A stretch of DNA of 64,000 nucleotides from UBA4312 sp040266995. GTDB lineage: Bacteria > Bacillota_I > Bacilli_A > Erysipelotrichales > Erysipelotrichaceae. Positions 17,364-25,824 of the stretch are shown here, in pieces. The position numbers and the translations under genes are program-made. The stretch is taken from positions 1 through 64,000 of the forward strand of contig JAWRHV010000030.1 of the NCBI GenBank assembly GCA_040266995.1, in the 5' to 3' direction. Each line of letters opens with the position of its first letter. Position 1 is the first letter of the stretch. Under the pieces are notes generated by a model. The model ran no database searches and was not told where the DNA came from. It saw only the letters and a program-made list of their open reading frames with translations.

Positions 17364-18266
17364 ATGGCAAAGGCAAAAACAATTAATCTTTTGTTAGAGG
17401 ATGGATCATTAGATGGTTTGATTACTATAGCTGATTCACAATGGAATTCAGGCGAATTATATTCAGTACCAAGAGAAAGGGCTGAATCGATCTTATCTTC
17501 AGAGGCTGTAAAAAAGTTTGGAGTTTATATGCTTCTTTCGCAAAAGATGGTTTATGTTGGGCAAGCCTCAGATTTATCCAGACGCATAAAACAGCATATT
17601 GTAGGAAAAGATTGGTGGGAAAGAGTGATTGTATTAACTACTACCGATGATAGCTTGAATCGTTCTGATATCGATTATCTTGAATCTGTTTTAATTAAAA
17701 AAGCAAATGATAACAATAGACTGGACACAGATAATAAGAATAAGGGAAATAAGATTAAAGTAACTAAGTTTAGAAAGGTAGAATTAGAGCAGTACTTAGA
17801 GGAAGCCTTATTTTTGATGCAGCTTATAGGAGTTGATGTATTTTCTATGACGAAGAGGGATCGAATCATTTCTTCGGTTCCTAAAAGCAGTAAAGCAAAT
17901 ATCGAAATACGGGCAAAAAGAGAAGCGGCAAGATTTCTTTCTGAAAAAGGCATCACATTAAACAAGAAATATACATACGCAAAAAAACAAGACGGACAAG
18001 ATTATTACTGGGCCAATCCAAAAATCAGTTTTTTAAAAGAAAGTTGGAGTATTGTACTAAATGACCAAAATTTACAGGAATTGATAGTATTAATGATACC
18101 TGCAAATACTTTCGTATTAGCTAACGAGAGCGAAGAGGGACTATATACAAGAACAGATAAAGAATACTATATTGATTTAAAAATAGATAGCAAAACTCTC
18201 ATAGATAAAAGAAGCAGAATAAACTTTACTCCGTTTATTGTTAATAGGGTAAAATATGGCAAATGA
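17364..18266 (+). CDS. GIY-YIG nuclease with DUF4357-type C-terminus
   Basis: This protein of about 300 residues begins at the ATG at 17364 behind GAGGTGG. A variant GIY-YIG core (FGVYMLL...MVYVGQASDLSRRIKQH, about 45-75) contains the GVY and YVG elements and the catalytic Arg region. YLESVLI at about 110 supplies the metal-binding Glu. The C-terminal DUF4357-like part (ISFLKESWSIVLNDQNL) lies at about 215-232. Proteins of this architecture are common in defence islands and beside restriction systems. It is transcribed divergently from vsr. Role inferred; no stand-alone cognate modification gene is seen. Confidence 0.8.
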   Translation: MAKAKTINLLLEDGSLDGLITIADSQWNSGELYSVPRERAESILSSEAVKKFGVYMLLSQKMVYVGQASDLSRRIKQHIVGKDWWERVIVLTTTDDSLNRSDIDYLESVLIKKANDNNRLDTDNKNKGNKIKVTKFRKVELEQYLEEALFLMQLIGVDVFSMTKRDRIISSVPKSSKANIEIRAKREAARFLSEKGITLNKKYTYAKKQDGQDYYWANPKISFLKESWSIVLNDQNLQELIVLMIPANTFVLANESEEGLYTRTDKEYYIDLKIDSKTLIDKRSRINFTPFIVNRVKYGK

Positions 18267-18372
18267 TTATAATTGATTTGTAGGATGGAATTATTTTCGA
18301 CACGTTCGGTCTAGGAATATTAAAAGAGTATTTTCATATGATAAATTTTACTTTAAGTCTGGAGGCGATCAA

Positions 18373-19632
18373 ATGACCATTTGTTTTTTTGACATGGACT
18401 ATAATAAAAAATTTAGATGTGTATATGAAGAATCTGAAGACTATATCGATGTGTTAATTGATTATGATATAGAATCAGAAATAGAAACAGTAAATGGAAT
18501 TCGTGCCATAGGATCACAAACCGAGTATAAAAATAGAGACATTGTAATTGTTGATAGTGATAATAAAAAAAATATATTGATGAAAAATGCTTATTATTTT
18601 GGATTTTCTTCAAGATTAGGGACATTAGATGACCATATTCAAACAACATTTAGAGCACATTCTTATTTTTCTGCAAACGATATTAATAAAATACTGAAGT
18701 TGCCAGACACACCAAAAGTTAATAAAATTGAGATTTATAGTAAGTCGATACTAGACTTAATAGGAATACCAAGCTTGAGGAAGGTAAAAAGAAAAGAAGA
18801 AGATGATATATTTTTGAATAAAAAGAATGAGCCTATATCTATTTACATTGGGCTTAATAATATCAGTGAAATATTAATAGATGATTTTTGGCGTTATAAG
18901 CATAATCATCAAACTAAGATTATTGAGATTGATTTTCTTGGCCGCATACAGATCATTCTAAATAAAAGAATCAATTATGATGAGGTTTCAACATATCTGA
19001 ATGAACTTATCGTATACATGCAACTATACTTTCCGTATAGATTTGTGATTAACAAAATCTGTGTGGATATCGATAAAACTGTTTATGAGTATAAAGCCCC
19101 AACATTGAAAATTGAGAATAAGGGTTTTCATATCAATAAAACTGTAGATTGTTCTCTTGGGGAGTTCCTTAAAAAGTGCTACACTAATATTCCTTATCAT
19201 AAAAGTACTGAAGAACTGAGAAATATCCGTTATATAATATTTAATAAGAATAGGCAGATTGAAGATGATTTTTTGACTTATTATAGGTTTATTGAATGCT
19301 ATTATAAAAAGCAAGAGATAGAAGGCATTAAAAAATCATTTATTAAATATAGTATAGCTAACAATTATAAAAAAGAAAATAATTTAACAGATGCCGAAAA
19401 GAATAGTCTCACATGGGAAATTATAAGTTTACGAAATAAATATGTTCATTCAGGATATTATATTAAGAATTCTTGTTTAAATGTTAAAGATAAAGAAACT
19501 GGAGAAGGATGGACTGTGAACAATATTGATGTTGATTGGTTATACCGGCGAACAAAAATATTATACGATATTTCAATTGATATAATATTTAAAAATATTT
19601 TGGGATTCAATACTTATGAATATCAAGGTTAG
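18373..19632 (+). CDS. HEPN-domain protein, ApeA-like putative abortive-infection RNase
   Basis: This 419-residue protein starts behind GGAGG. The N-terminal half is beta-rich and not recognised in detail. The C-terminal HEPN-like helical part has DDFLTYYRFIECYY (about 300) and the RNase signature LRNKYVHSGYY with R353 and H358 (R-x4-H). The layout resembles ApeA-type anti-phage proteins, in which the HEPN domain is a ribonuclease that arrests translation. It sits at the end of the defence island as an apparently single gene. Domain boundaries and the ApeA relationship are my reading of the pattern rather than a search result. Confidence 0.65.
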   Translation: MTICFFDMDYNKKFRCVYEESEDYIDVLIDYDIESEIETVNGIRAIGSQTEYKNRDIVIVDSDNKKNILMKNAYYFGFSSRLGTLDDHIQTTFRAHSYFSANDINKILKLPDTPKVNKIEIYSKSILDLIGIPSLRKVKRKEEDDIFLNKKNEPISIYIGLNNISEILIDDFWRYKHNHQTKIIEIDFLGRIQIILNKRINYDEVSTYLNELIVYMQLYFPYRFVINKICVDIDKTVYEYKAPTLKIENKGFHINKTVDCSLGEFLKKCYTNIPYHKSTEELRNIRYIIFNKNRQIEDDFLTYYRFIECYYKKQEIEGIKKSFIKYSIANNYKKENNLTDAEKNSLTWEIISLRNKYVHSGYYIKNSCLNVKDKETGEGWTVNNIDVDWLYRRTKILYDISIDIIFKNILGFNTYEYQG

Positions 19633-19680
19633 TTTGGCCGGTTCAATAAGGCGAATAAATGTGTAACAAATTAGTGATAA

Positions 19681-19917
19681 TTGGAAATAGAAGCGGTTTT
19701 TGTAGCACAAGTAAGTCAGAAAACACCAGTCATCCAACAGAAAAAGAAAAAGATAAAGTTCCGAAAAGGTTCTATTGTAAAACATAAGCGATATGGAAAA
19801 GGAAAAGTATATAAAATTGAAGGAAATAAAATACACGTTCTTTTTAATGAAATCGACTTAAAAACGTTTCGACTGGATGATTGCTGTGAAAAGGGATATT
19901 TGGAATTAATAAAGTAA
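19681..19917 (+). pseudogene. Small fragment with RYGKGKV/VLFNE beta domain (C-terminal remnant)
   Basis: The open frame begins directly after a stop codon with only a TTG and no ribosome binding site. Its last 50 residues (GSIVKHKRYGKGKVYKIEGN, then HVLFNEIDLKTFRLDD) look like the small SH3-like barrel found at the C-terminus of UvrD-type helicases and assorted DNA-linked proteins. The likely reading is the 3' end of a gene whose main part was lost at the edge of the island. A genuine small protein is possible but less likely. Confidence 0.4.
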
Positions 19918-20032
19918 AGCAGTGTTTACTAATGTACGATGATAAAAGAAATATTCAAGCATTTATTCAACTTTTAATATAATGATCTTCTGAGAATTTA
20001 GAAGTCTTCAGGTAAGGACGAAAATTAAATCT

Positions 20033-20082
20033 TAGAACCTCTGCTCACATCATCTGTATGATGGTGAAGTGGAGGTTCTTTA
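20033..20082. terminator. Long hairpin downstream of the defence island
   Basis: Arms AGAACCTC and GAGGTTCT enclose a second, nearly complementary inner pair (CACATCAT / ATGATGGTG). It is followed by a short T-rich stretch. It may be a terminator for transcripts on either strand. The remainder of 19918-20100 shows no other feature. Confidence 0.5.
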
Positions 20083-20100
20083 GCGTGTTCAGTAAGTTTG

Positions 20101-20634
20101 CTATTTGATATTTTCATTGTTTTTGTACATTTTCCATGAAAGCCAGGAAAGATATAAAGAAAAAGACGCTGCTAGAAATGATCCAAAGAAAGTAAGTGGT
20201 ATATTGCGAATTTCTTCAGATAGGAATGCATTAACTATCAACAGGAAACCTATCAAGAAAAAGAAGAATATCCTGCCAATAGATGATTTAGGAGCCTCTT
20301 TTTCTTTTATCGATTCTCTTTGATGTGGTTTGTAATTCAGTATTTTTCCGCAGCCCTTTAAAAAATGTCTGAATTTCCACTCCATTAATATAAAAATAAT
20401 AAGTGGAATAAGTATAGAAATAATTATGTTTGGAATAAGAGTGAAATATGTCAATAAACCAACAATAACCGATACATAATGACGAATTAATAATGTTTGA
20501 AATAATCCTTCTGATTCAACAGGTATTTTATAACCTGTTTTTTCTTTACTCACATAGTATATGGCTTGGCCGTTTTTGCTTCGGTAAATGTTTTTTCCAT
20601 TTAAGATGAGTTGTGATTCTGATTGATATTTCAT
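20101..20634 (-). CDS. Hypothetical membrane protein, four transmembrane segments
   Basis: This 177-residue protein starts with a polar region of about 50 residues (NGKNIYRSKNGQAIYYVSKE). It then has hydrophobic stretches at about 54-68, 70-86, 122-138 and 145-165, with basic loops between them. No family is recognised. It is transcribed away from the dehydrogenase gene and faces the defence island. Confidence 0.55.
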   Translation of the reverse strand: MKYQSESQLILNGKNIYRSKNGQAIYYVSKEKTGYKIPVESEGLFQTLLIRHYVSVIVGLLTYFTLIPNIIISILIPLIIFILMEWKFRHFLKGCGKILNYKPHQRESIKEKEAPKSSIGRIFFFFLIGFLLIVNAFLSEEIRNIPLTFFGSFLAASFSLYLSWLSWKMYKNNENIK

Positions 20635-20679
20635 ACTTAAATTCTATCGAAAAAAAGTGAGTAAGGTATGAATGTATAA

Positions 20680-20693
20680 AGAAAATGTTTTCA
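20680..20693. promoter_or_regulatory. cre-like site (CcpA), one mismatch
   Basis: AGAAAATGTTTTCA matches the catabolite-responsive consensus WGNAANCGNWNNCW except for T in place of the central C. It lies about 100 bp upstream of the first dehydrogenase gene. A TATAAT hexamer follows at 20761-20766, a candidate -10 element. Confidence 0.35.
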
Positions 20694-20789
20694 TTTTACG
20701 GTTGTTCCTTAGCAAAAATCTAAATGCTTTCAAGTTTCAAATAATTAGAAAAATAGCGCATATAATGACTATAAAAGGAGTTCGTATTT

Positions 20790-21866
20790 ATGGAATATAT
20801 GCGTTCGGCTGTTTTTTTAGATCAACCAAAAAATTCAAATCATCGGCATATTCAAGTACAGACATTTCAAAAACCGGTATGTGAAGATGACAAAATCCTT
20901 GTCCGAATCAAAGCAAGCGGGATATGTACCTTTGAACAACGGGTATTTACAGGCGTTCATCAAGTAGCGTTTCCATACATCGGAGGACATGAAATAGCTG
21001 GTGAAATTGTAGAAATTGGAAGAGATGTGCAGAAGTATACGAATCAATGGAAGATTGGTGACCAGGTTGTTGTCGGAGCGACGCAATCGTGTGGGTTCTG
21101 TAAGTATTGTCAGTCTGGACATTCAGAAGCGTGCATTTATTTTACTTCTGAAAAAAGACTCCCTGGACAACCTTGGAACGGTAGTGGTGGCTTTAGCGAA
21201 TACATGATGCAAAGACCGAATTGTATTTTCAAATACTATAATGTTTCTCCTATGGAAGCGTGTATGACAGAGCCGTTATCCTGTGTGATTCATAGTGTAG
21301 AGATGGCTGATCCTCAATTTGGTGATACATGTGTCATTGTAGGCTGTGGAATTATGGGATTGCTTCATGTTGAATTGTGTGTTCGAAAAGGAACACAAGT
21401 CATTGTAGTAGAACCAGATGAAAAAAGACGAAGGCTTGCCGAAGAAATCGGCGCACACTATGCTATTGACCCTAAAAAAGAAAATGTTCTTGAGCTCATT
21501 AAAAAAATAACACATGGGGAAATGGTAAATTGTGTGTTTAATACAATCCCGGTTGCTTCTAGTGTTGATAAAAGCTTGGAATTTGTTACCAATCGAGGTT
21601 GCTTGGTGATTTATAGTGGAATATATCCAAACATGCCGATTTCTGTGAATGCCCACCGGATCCACCGAAATTCGATTCGCATATTGGGAACAGCCAATTC
21701 AAATGAACAGGATTTTATAAGAGCAGCATCGTTAATTTCAAATCGAATTAATGATATGAAAAAATACATAAGCGGAATTTATAAAGTGGAAGAAATAGAG
21801 AAAGCGCTAATATCTTCGTGTACCGGACCAACATTTAGAAATATTGTTGTGTTTGATGAAAAGTAA
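20790..21866 (+). CDS. Zinc-dependent MDR alcohol/polyol dehydrogenase
   Basis: This 358-residue medium-chain dehydrogenase has catalytic zinc ligands C46 and H67-E68 (GGHE). The structural zinc cysteines C101, C104, C107 and C115 are present. The NAD(P)-binding VIVGCGIMGLLH lies at about 185. The usual CGICGSD around the catalytic Cys reads SGICTFEQ, an uncommon variant that may alter substrate choice. It precedes another MDR gene by 38 bp on the same strand (start taken at its ATG). Substrate unknown; the surrounding PTS and epimerase genes point to a polyol or its phosphate. Confidence 0.82.
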   Translation: MEYMRSAVFLDQPKNSNHRHIQVQTFQKPVCEDDKILVRIKASGICTFEQRVFTGVHQVAFPYIGGHEIAGEIVEIGRDVQKYTNQWKIGDQVVVGATQSCGFCKYCQSGHSEACIYFTSEKRLPGQPWNGSGGFSEYMMQRPNCIFKYYNVSPMEACMTEPLSCVIHSVEMADPQFGDTCVIVGCGIMGLLHVELCVRKGTQVIVVEPDEKRRRLAEEIGAHYAIDPKKENVLELIKKITHGEMVNCVFNTIPVASSVDKSLEFVTNRGCLVIYSGIYPNMPISVNAHRIHRNSIRILGTANSNEQDFIRAASLISNRINDMKKYISGIYKVEEIEKALISSCTGPTFRNIVVFDEK

Positions 21867-21904
21867 TGGTTTAAATTAGTTTCTTTATGAGAAAGGAGAA
21901 TGGA

Positions 21905-22927
21905 ATGAAAGCCGTTGTATATTATGGATTAAGAGATGCTCGTGTATCCGAATTTAAAGAGCCTGAATTAAAAGATGATTCTGTCAAAATAGCTGTTAGT
22001 TATTGTGGGATTTGTGGTACGGATATTCATAAATTTAATGGAAAAGGGGGATCCCGCCCCGTGATACCTCCGGTTGCATTAGGTCATGAGGTGAGTGGAA
22101 TTGTGGAGAAAGTAGGAAAAAAGGTAACAAGATTTAAAGCAGGGGATCGTGTAACTGCAGATCCGAATTGGAGCTGCGGTTCTTGTTATTATTGCCAAAG
22201 GGGTCTTACACATATGTGTGAAAACTCTGCAGGTGTTGTAAAAGGCATGGCAGAATATATATGTCCTCCTGAAAAAAATGTGTATAAGGTACCGGACGGT
22301 TACCCTTTAAAATATGCGGCTTTAACAGAACCTTTGTCCTGCTGTCTGCACGGAATCGATTTGGCTGGTATCCAGACCGGAGACAATATTATCATTGTCG
22401 GAATGGGAGCTATGGGGGCGATGATGGTTGAATTGGCCAAAATTTCAGGTGCGAATCATATTATTGTTGTTGAACCAAACATATCTAAAAAAACAAGAGC
22501 ATTTGAGTTAGGAGCCACGATGTTTATCGATCCTTCCTGTGAAGATGTGAATCAAACAATTAAAGAATCAGACATTAAAAACATAGACAAAGTCATTGAA
22601 TGCGTAGGATTAAAACAGACTATGGAAAACGCTTTATCTTATGCTGGAAAGTGTGCAACAGTTGTATTATTTGGACTGGGTGACCCAGAACATCCGGTTT
22701 CTTTTAATCAATACGAAGCGTTTAAAAAAGAATTAGTGATAAAAACCAGTTTTGTGAATCCTAATGTTTCACAAAGGGCACTTGATTTATTAGTTAGTGG
22801 CAAAGTAGATGCTGAAAAACATATTGTCCATGTAATGGAAATGGAAGATGTCCCTAAAGAGTTGGCTGAAAAAACATATTTTTCAAAAGGAAAAGTTTTG
22901 GTGAAGGTCAGTGGTAAAGAAAAATAA
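21905..22927 (+). CDS. Zinc-dependent MDR dehydrogenase (butanediol/sorbitol dehydrogenase-like)
   Basis: This 340-residue protein starts at the ATG at 21905, six bases after AAGGAG; an upstream in-frame ATG lacks an RBS. Catalytic zinc ligands are C37 (CGICGTD) and H61-E62 (GHE). Structural cysteines are C91, C94, C97 and C105. The Rossmann motif is IIIVGMGAMGAMM, followed by VVEPN, where the Glu favours NAD. It forms a pair with the preceding dehydrogenase. The exact polyol is not predictable. Confidence 0.83.
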   Translation: MKAVVYYGLRDARVSEFKEPELKDDSVKIAVSYCGICGTDIHKFNGKGGSRPVIPPVALGHEVSGIVEKVGKKVTRFKAGDRVTADPNWSCGSCYYCQRGLTHMCENSAGVVKGMAEYICPPEKNVYKVPDGYPLKYAALTEPLSCCLHGIDLAGIQTGDNIIIVGMGAMGAMMVELAKISGANHIIVVEPNISKKTRAFELGATMFIDPSCEDVNQTIKESDIKNIDKVIECVGLKQTMENALSYAGKCATVVLFGLGDPEHPVSFNQYEAFKKELVIKTSFVNPNVSQRALDLLVSGKVDAEKHIVHVMEMEDVPKELAEKTYFSKGKVLVKVSGKEK

Positions 22928-22931
22928 ATCC

Positions 22932-23039
22932 ATGCGTAAGATACGAAAAAGAGAAATAATCGTCCAGGTCTTTTGGATTTTAGTATTTGTGGGGTTAATA
23001 GCTTTAGGTTTTTTGGGATCCAGAATGTTATTCCATTAA
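22932..23039 (+). CDS. Small single-span membrane protein
   Basis: This 35-codon ORF begins 4 bp after the dehydrogenase stop. It has a basic N-terminus (MRKIRKRE) and one hydrophobic helix (VFWILVFVGLIALGFLG), then a stop just before the terminator. The position within the transcript and the charge pattern support a real small protein, but the RBS is weak. Confidence 0.4.
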   Translation: MRKIRKREIIVQVFWILVFVGLIALGFLGSRMLFH

Positions 23040-23055
23040 AGAGACGAATTAAAAA

Positions 23056-23083
23056 AATCGAACCACGAAAAGGTTCGATTTTT
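23056..23083. terminator. Bidirectional terminator between dehydrogenase pair and rpiR
   Basis: A 9-bp stem AATCGAACC / GGTTCGATT is flanked by an A run on the left and T on the right. It separates two convergent transcription units. Confidence 0.85.
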
Positions 23084-23114
23084 ACTTATCTCACTTAGTT
23101 GATTGAATTGTTTT

Positions 23115-23882
23115 TTAAGAATCTATGGCCAGGTATTCGATAATCGTTCGGGTCATAATCATTAATGGGATCCGTGATGTGGTAAAGAGTATTTTAGAAT
23201 TAGGCATAGCTTCTGTGTGACCCAATATGGTAATGTCTGAGATTCTTTCTAAATTAGTGTTTTCTTTACATATACAAGTATAGATTTTGATATGAGAGTT
23301 CTTTATACGCCTGGCTGTTTTATATAGCTTAGGTGAAGTATTCAATGCGGATATAAAAAATGCAACATCTTTTTCACTTGTTTGAAAGTGAGCCCTGTCC
23401 ATAACCACTTCATCTTCAATCAGAATGGAATAAATACCCAGATATAACAACTGATCACGAAATTCACTTGCAATCTTTGCACTGGAACCTAGTGCGAAAA
23501 TCCACACACGTTCAGCCTTGCGTATCTCTGTAACGATTTTTAGAATATCGCTAATGATTATATTATCCAAGGTGATGTCACATTCCCTATAAGATTTAGC
23601 CAAAATTTCATTAATATTTGTAAATTGATTCCTTTCTGCCCCGCTGGTAACGGAATTCATTTTTTGTGATGTATATCTCAATTCTGTAATACCACCGGAA
23701 TACCCCATTTTACGAATAGCCCGAGATACTGTGGCAATCGAAGTATAAGTCCTATTAGCAATCATCGTAATTGATAGATTTTGAATTTTTTCTTCATTGG
23801 AGTCCAAAAAATCGATTACTGTTTTTTCAGCATCCGATAAAGAATTATAAACAGAAATGTCTTTAATTAATGTCATATTCAC
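23115..23882 (-). CDS. MurR/RpiR-family transcriptional regulator
   Basis: This 255-residue protein has an N-terminal helix-turn-helix (NRTYTSIATVSRAIRKMGYS, about 43-62). A C-terminal sugar-phosphate-binding SIS domain follows, with VWIFALGSSAKIASEF (about 127-142) and the VAFFISALNTSP loop. RpiR regulators sense phosphosugars. It is divergent from the mannose-class PTS operon across a 310-bp region, so it most likely controls that operon and perhaps the dehydrogenase pair. Confidence 0.88.
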   Translation of the reverse strand: MNMTLIKDISVYNSLSDAEKTVIDFLDSNEEKIQNLSITMIANRTYTSIATVSRAIRKMGYSGGITELRYTSQKMNSVTSGAERNQFTNINEILAKSYRECDITLDNIIISDILKIVTEIRKAERVWIFALGSSAKIASEFRDQLLYLGIYSILIEDEVVMDRAHFQTSEKDVAFFISALNTSPKLYKTARRIKNSHIKIYTCICKENTNLERISDITILGHTEAMPNSKILFTTSRIPLMIMTRTIIEYLAIDS

Positions 23883-24014
23883 TCCTTCTTAAATATTCAG
23901 TCATCTACCATTTCCGTTTGCTTAAATATAGCATAAAATTTCATAATTTTTGTGCTATCAACCGATTTTAAGAATTGCATCTTTTATTCATACAAAATCA
24001 TAACATTGGTTACT

Positions 24015-24030
24015 TTGAAAATCCTTTCAA
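24015..24030. promoter_or_regulatory. Inverted repeat upstream of PTS operon (cre-like or RpiR operator)
   Basis: The perfect inverted repeat TTGAAAATCCTTTCAA has six-base arms around ATCC/its complement. The inner 14 bases fit the cre consensus except for the central CG. It may equally be the RpiR operator. The 23883-24192 intergenic region also contains two ribosome-binding-site-like GGAGAG sequences, one before the start of the IIC gene. Confidence 0.4.
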
Positions 24031-24192
24031 TCTTTTCTCTTATAAGCTTTTACCTTGGAAAGGTTTTAGATACCCAAATCTTTAATTCATACTAAAAAGA
24101 ATTTACGATTTTTATAACAGATGAATGAAAAAAGAAAGGAGAGAAAACATAACTCATTCATAACACCATAAAAGAAAAGGAGAGAAGATAAT

Positions 24193-24939
24193 ATGGTTTT
24201 TTCAGCAATTTTAGTAGCACTATTAGCTACAGGCAGTCAGTGGTGGTTTTGCCACTTAATTACACGGACTTGGTTGTATCCTATATGGTCAGGATTTTTG
24301 ACTGGAATCTTTCTTGGAGAACCTGTTTTAGGAATGAAAGCAGCTGCTTATATCCAATTGACCTATTTGGGATGGATCACAGCAGGTGGTTCAATGCCTG
24401 GAAATTTGATGGTAGCCGGTATTTATGGGACGGCTCTAACTATTATCTCAGGTGCTGATCCTCGTATGGCTGTTACATTTGCCGCTGCATTATCGTTGAT
24501 TGGAATTGTACAAAACACTGCATATATGACTTTAAATTCATTGTGGTTACATAGAGCGGATGCCTATCTTGAGGCAGGTAATCTAAAAGGTGTTCGATTA
24601 ATGAACTATGTGCCATCAGGCATTCTGGCGTTCCTACTGTATGGTGTTCCTATTTTTTTGATTATTACTTATGGAGCAGATTGGGCACAGCAAATGATTG
24701 CAATGATTCCGGAATCATTAGCTAATGCTCTGAATGTTGTAGCTTCTATTATGCCGGCATTAGGTATTGGAATGTTATTGAACTATATCGGTAAGAAGAA
24801 ATTAATTGGTTTCTTCTTCCTAGGATTCTTTTTAAGCGTATATTTCGGATTAGATACAATGGCATGTTTCGTCTTCTCGGCATGTGTGGCAGCCGTTATG
24901 TATTTCTTCGGAAATAAGGAAGAGGAGGTAGCATCATAA
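24193..24939 (+). CDS. PTS system mannose/fructose/sorbose family IIC
   Basis: This 248-residue integral membrane component has about seven hydrophobic segments. It contains the family pattern LGWITAGGSMPGNLMVAGIYGT at about residues 59-80 and AGADPRMAVTFA nearby. IIC, together with IID, forms the channel that takes up a sugar or polyol while IIB phosphorylates it. RBS AAAGGAGAG lies before the ATG. First gene of an operon in the order IIC, IID, epimerase, IIA, IIB. Confidence 0.93.
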   Translation: MVFSAILVALLATGSQWWFCHLITRTWLYPIWSGFLTGIFLGEPVLGMKAAAYIQLTYLGWITAGGSMPGNLMVAGIYGTALTIISGADPRMAVTFAAALSLIGIVQNTAYMTLNSLWLHRADAYLEAGNLKGVRLMNYVPSGILAFLLYGVPIFLIITYGADWAQQMIAMIPESLANALNVVASIMPALGIGMLLNYIGKKKLIGFFFLGFFLSVYFGLDTMACFVFSACVAAVMYFFGNKEEEVAS

Positions 24940-24940
24940 T

Positions 24941-25756
24941 ATGGAAAAAGCACTGGAAAAAAGAGATTTAGTGAAAGCTTGGGCTTTAACATATTCTAGC
25001 GAAGCTTGTTACAACTATGAGCGTTTGCAAGCTTTAGGCAATACAAACCAGATGATTACGATCATTACAAAATTGTATGATACAAAGGAAGAACAAGTTG
25101 CGGCTCTTAAAAAATATATGGAGTTCTTTAATACCGAGCCATCTTGGATGGGAACCGTTGTTCACGGTATAACGATATCGATGGAAGAGCAGAAAGCAAA
25201 TGGTGCAGATATTGAGGATGAAGATATCGTTGCTTTGCGTACAGGTTTAATGGGCCCTATGGCAGGTATCGGAGATACAGTATCCCAGGCTGTTTTTTAT
25301 CCGATTTTAGCAGGTATTTGCTGCCAGTTTGCTTTAGATGGCAATTTTGCGGGACCAATCTTGTTCGAAATTGTATATAAGTTCTTTATGATTTTTCTTG
25401 GATATAACAGTTTTATGTTGGGTTATAAGCAAGGGAAAGCAGCTATTGTTCAGTTATTACAATCAGGAACACTGGATCGAATTACAGAGGTTGTAAGTGT
25501 TATCGGTTTGGTAGTAGTTGGTAACATGGCTTTTTCAAGAGTGGTTATTACTTGTCCGTTGAAATTTAATTCAGGAGAGGTAGAAGTCGTAGTTCAAGAA
25601 ATGTTTGATTCGTTACTTCCAGGAGCTCTTCCTTTGTTGATTACTCTAGGTGTTTGGTTATTAGTATCTAAAAAAGTAAAACCGACAACAATTATTTTGA
25701 TTATCTTTATTGTTGGTATAGTTGGTTCTTATTTAGGAATTCTAGGAACTGCATAA
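24941..25756 (+). CDS. PTS system mannose/fructose/sorbose family IID
   Basis: This 271-residue protein begins with the soluble conserved region (SSEACYNYERLQALG...TKLYDTKEEQVAALKKYMEFFNTEP). GLMGPMAGIGDTVSQAVFYP lies at about 104-123, and C-terminal membrane helices follow. IID occurs only in this PTS class. It begins one base after the IIC stop, with its RBS inside the end of the IIC gene. Confidence 0.93.
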   Translation: MEKALEKRDLVKAWALTYSSEACYNYERLQALGNTNQMITIITKLYDTKEEQVAALKKYMEFFNTEPSWMGTVVHGITISMEEQKANGADIEDEDIVALRTGLMGPMAGIGDTVSQAVFYPILAGICCQFALDGNFAGPILFEIVYKFFMIFLGYNSFMLGYKQGKAAIVQLLQSGTLDRITEVVSVIGLVVVGNMAFSRVVITCPLKFNSGEVEVVVQEMFDSLLPGALPLLITLGVWLLVSKKVKPTTIILIIFIVGIVGSYLGILGTA

Positions 25757-25773
25757 GAATTGAACCATGAGTC

Positions 25774-25806
25774 GAGCATTTACTTCTCGAAGTAAATGCT
25801 CCTTTT
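25774..25806 (+). terminator. Strong intra-operon hairpin after IID
   Basis: A perfect 12-bp stem GAGCATTTACTT / AAGTAAATGCTC with loop CTCG is followed by CTTTT. It may reduce downstream transcription or protect the upstream mRNA, so that membrane and soluble parts are made in different amounts. Confidence 0.65.
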
Positions 25807-25824
25807 AGAAAGTAAGGTGAGCTA

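Noticed and set aside
6245..19632. BREX, DISARM, Dnd or type I restriction system
   Set aside because: No PglZ, PglX, BrxC, DrmA/B, DndA-E or HsdR/M/S homologue is present; the gene families fit the MORC-like ATPase/Z1/AIPR type instead.
23056..23083. tRNA T-arm-like GGTTCGATT
   Set aside because: The bases form a perfect terminator stem with CGAACC; no acceptor, D or anticodon arms surround it.
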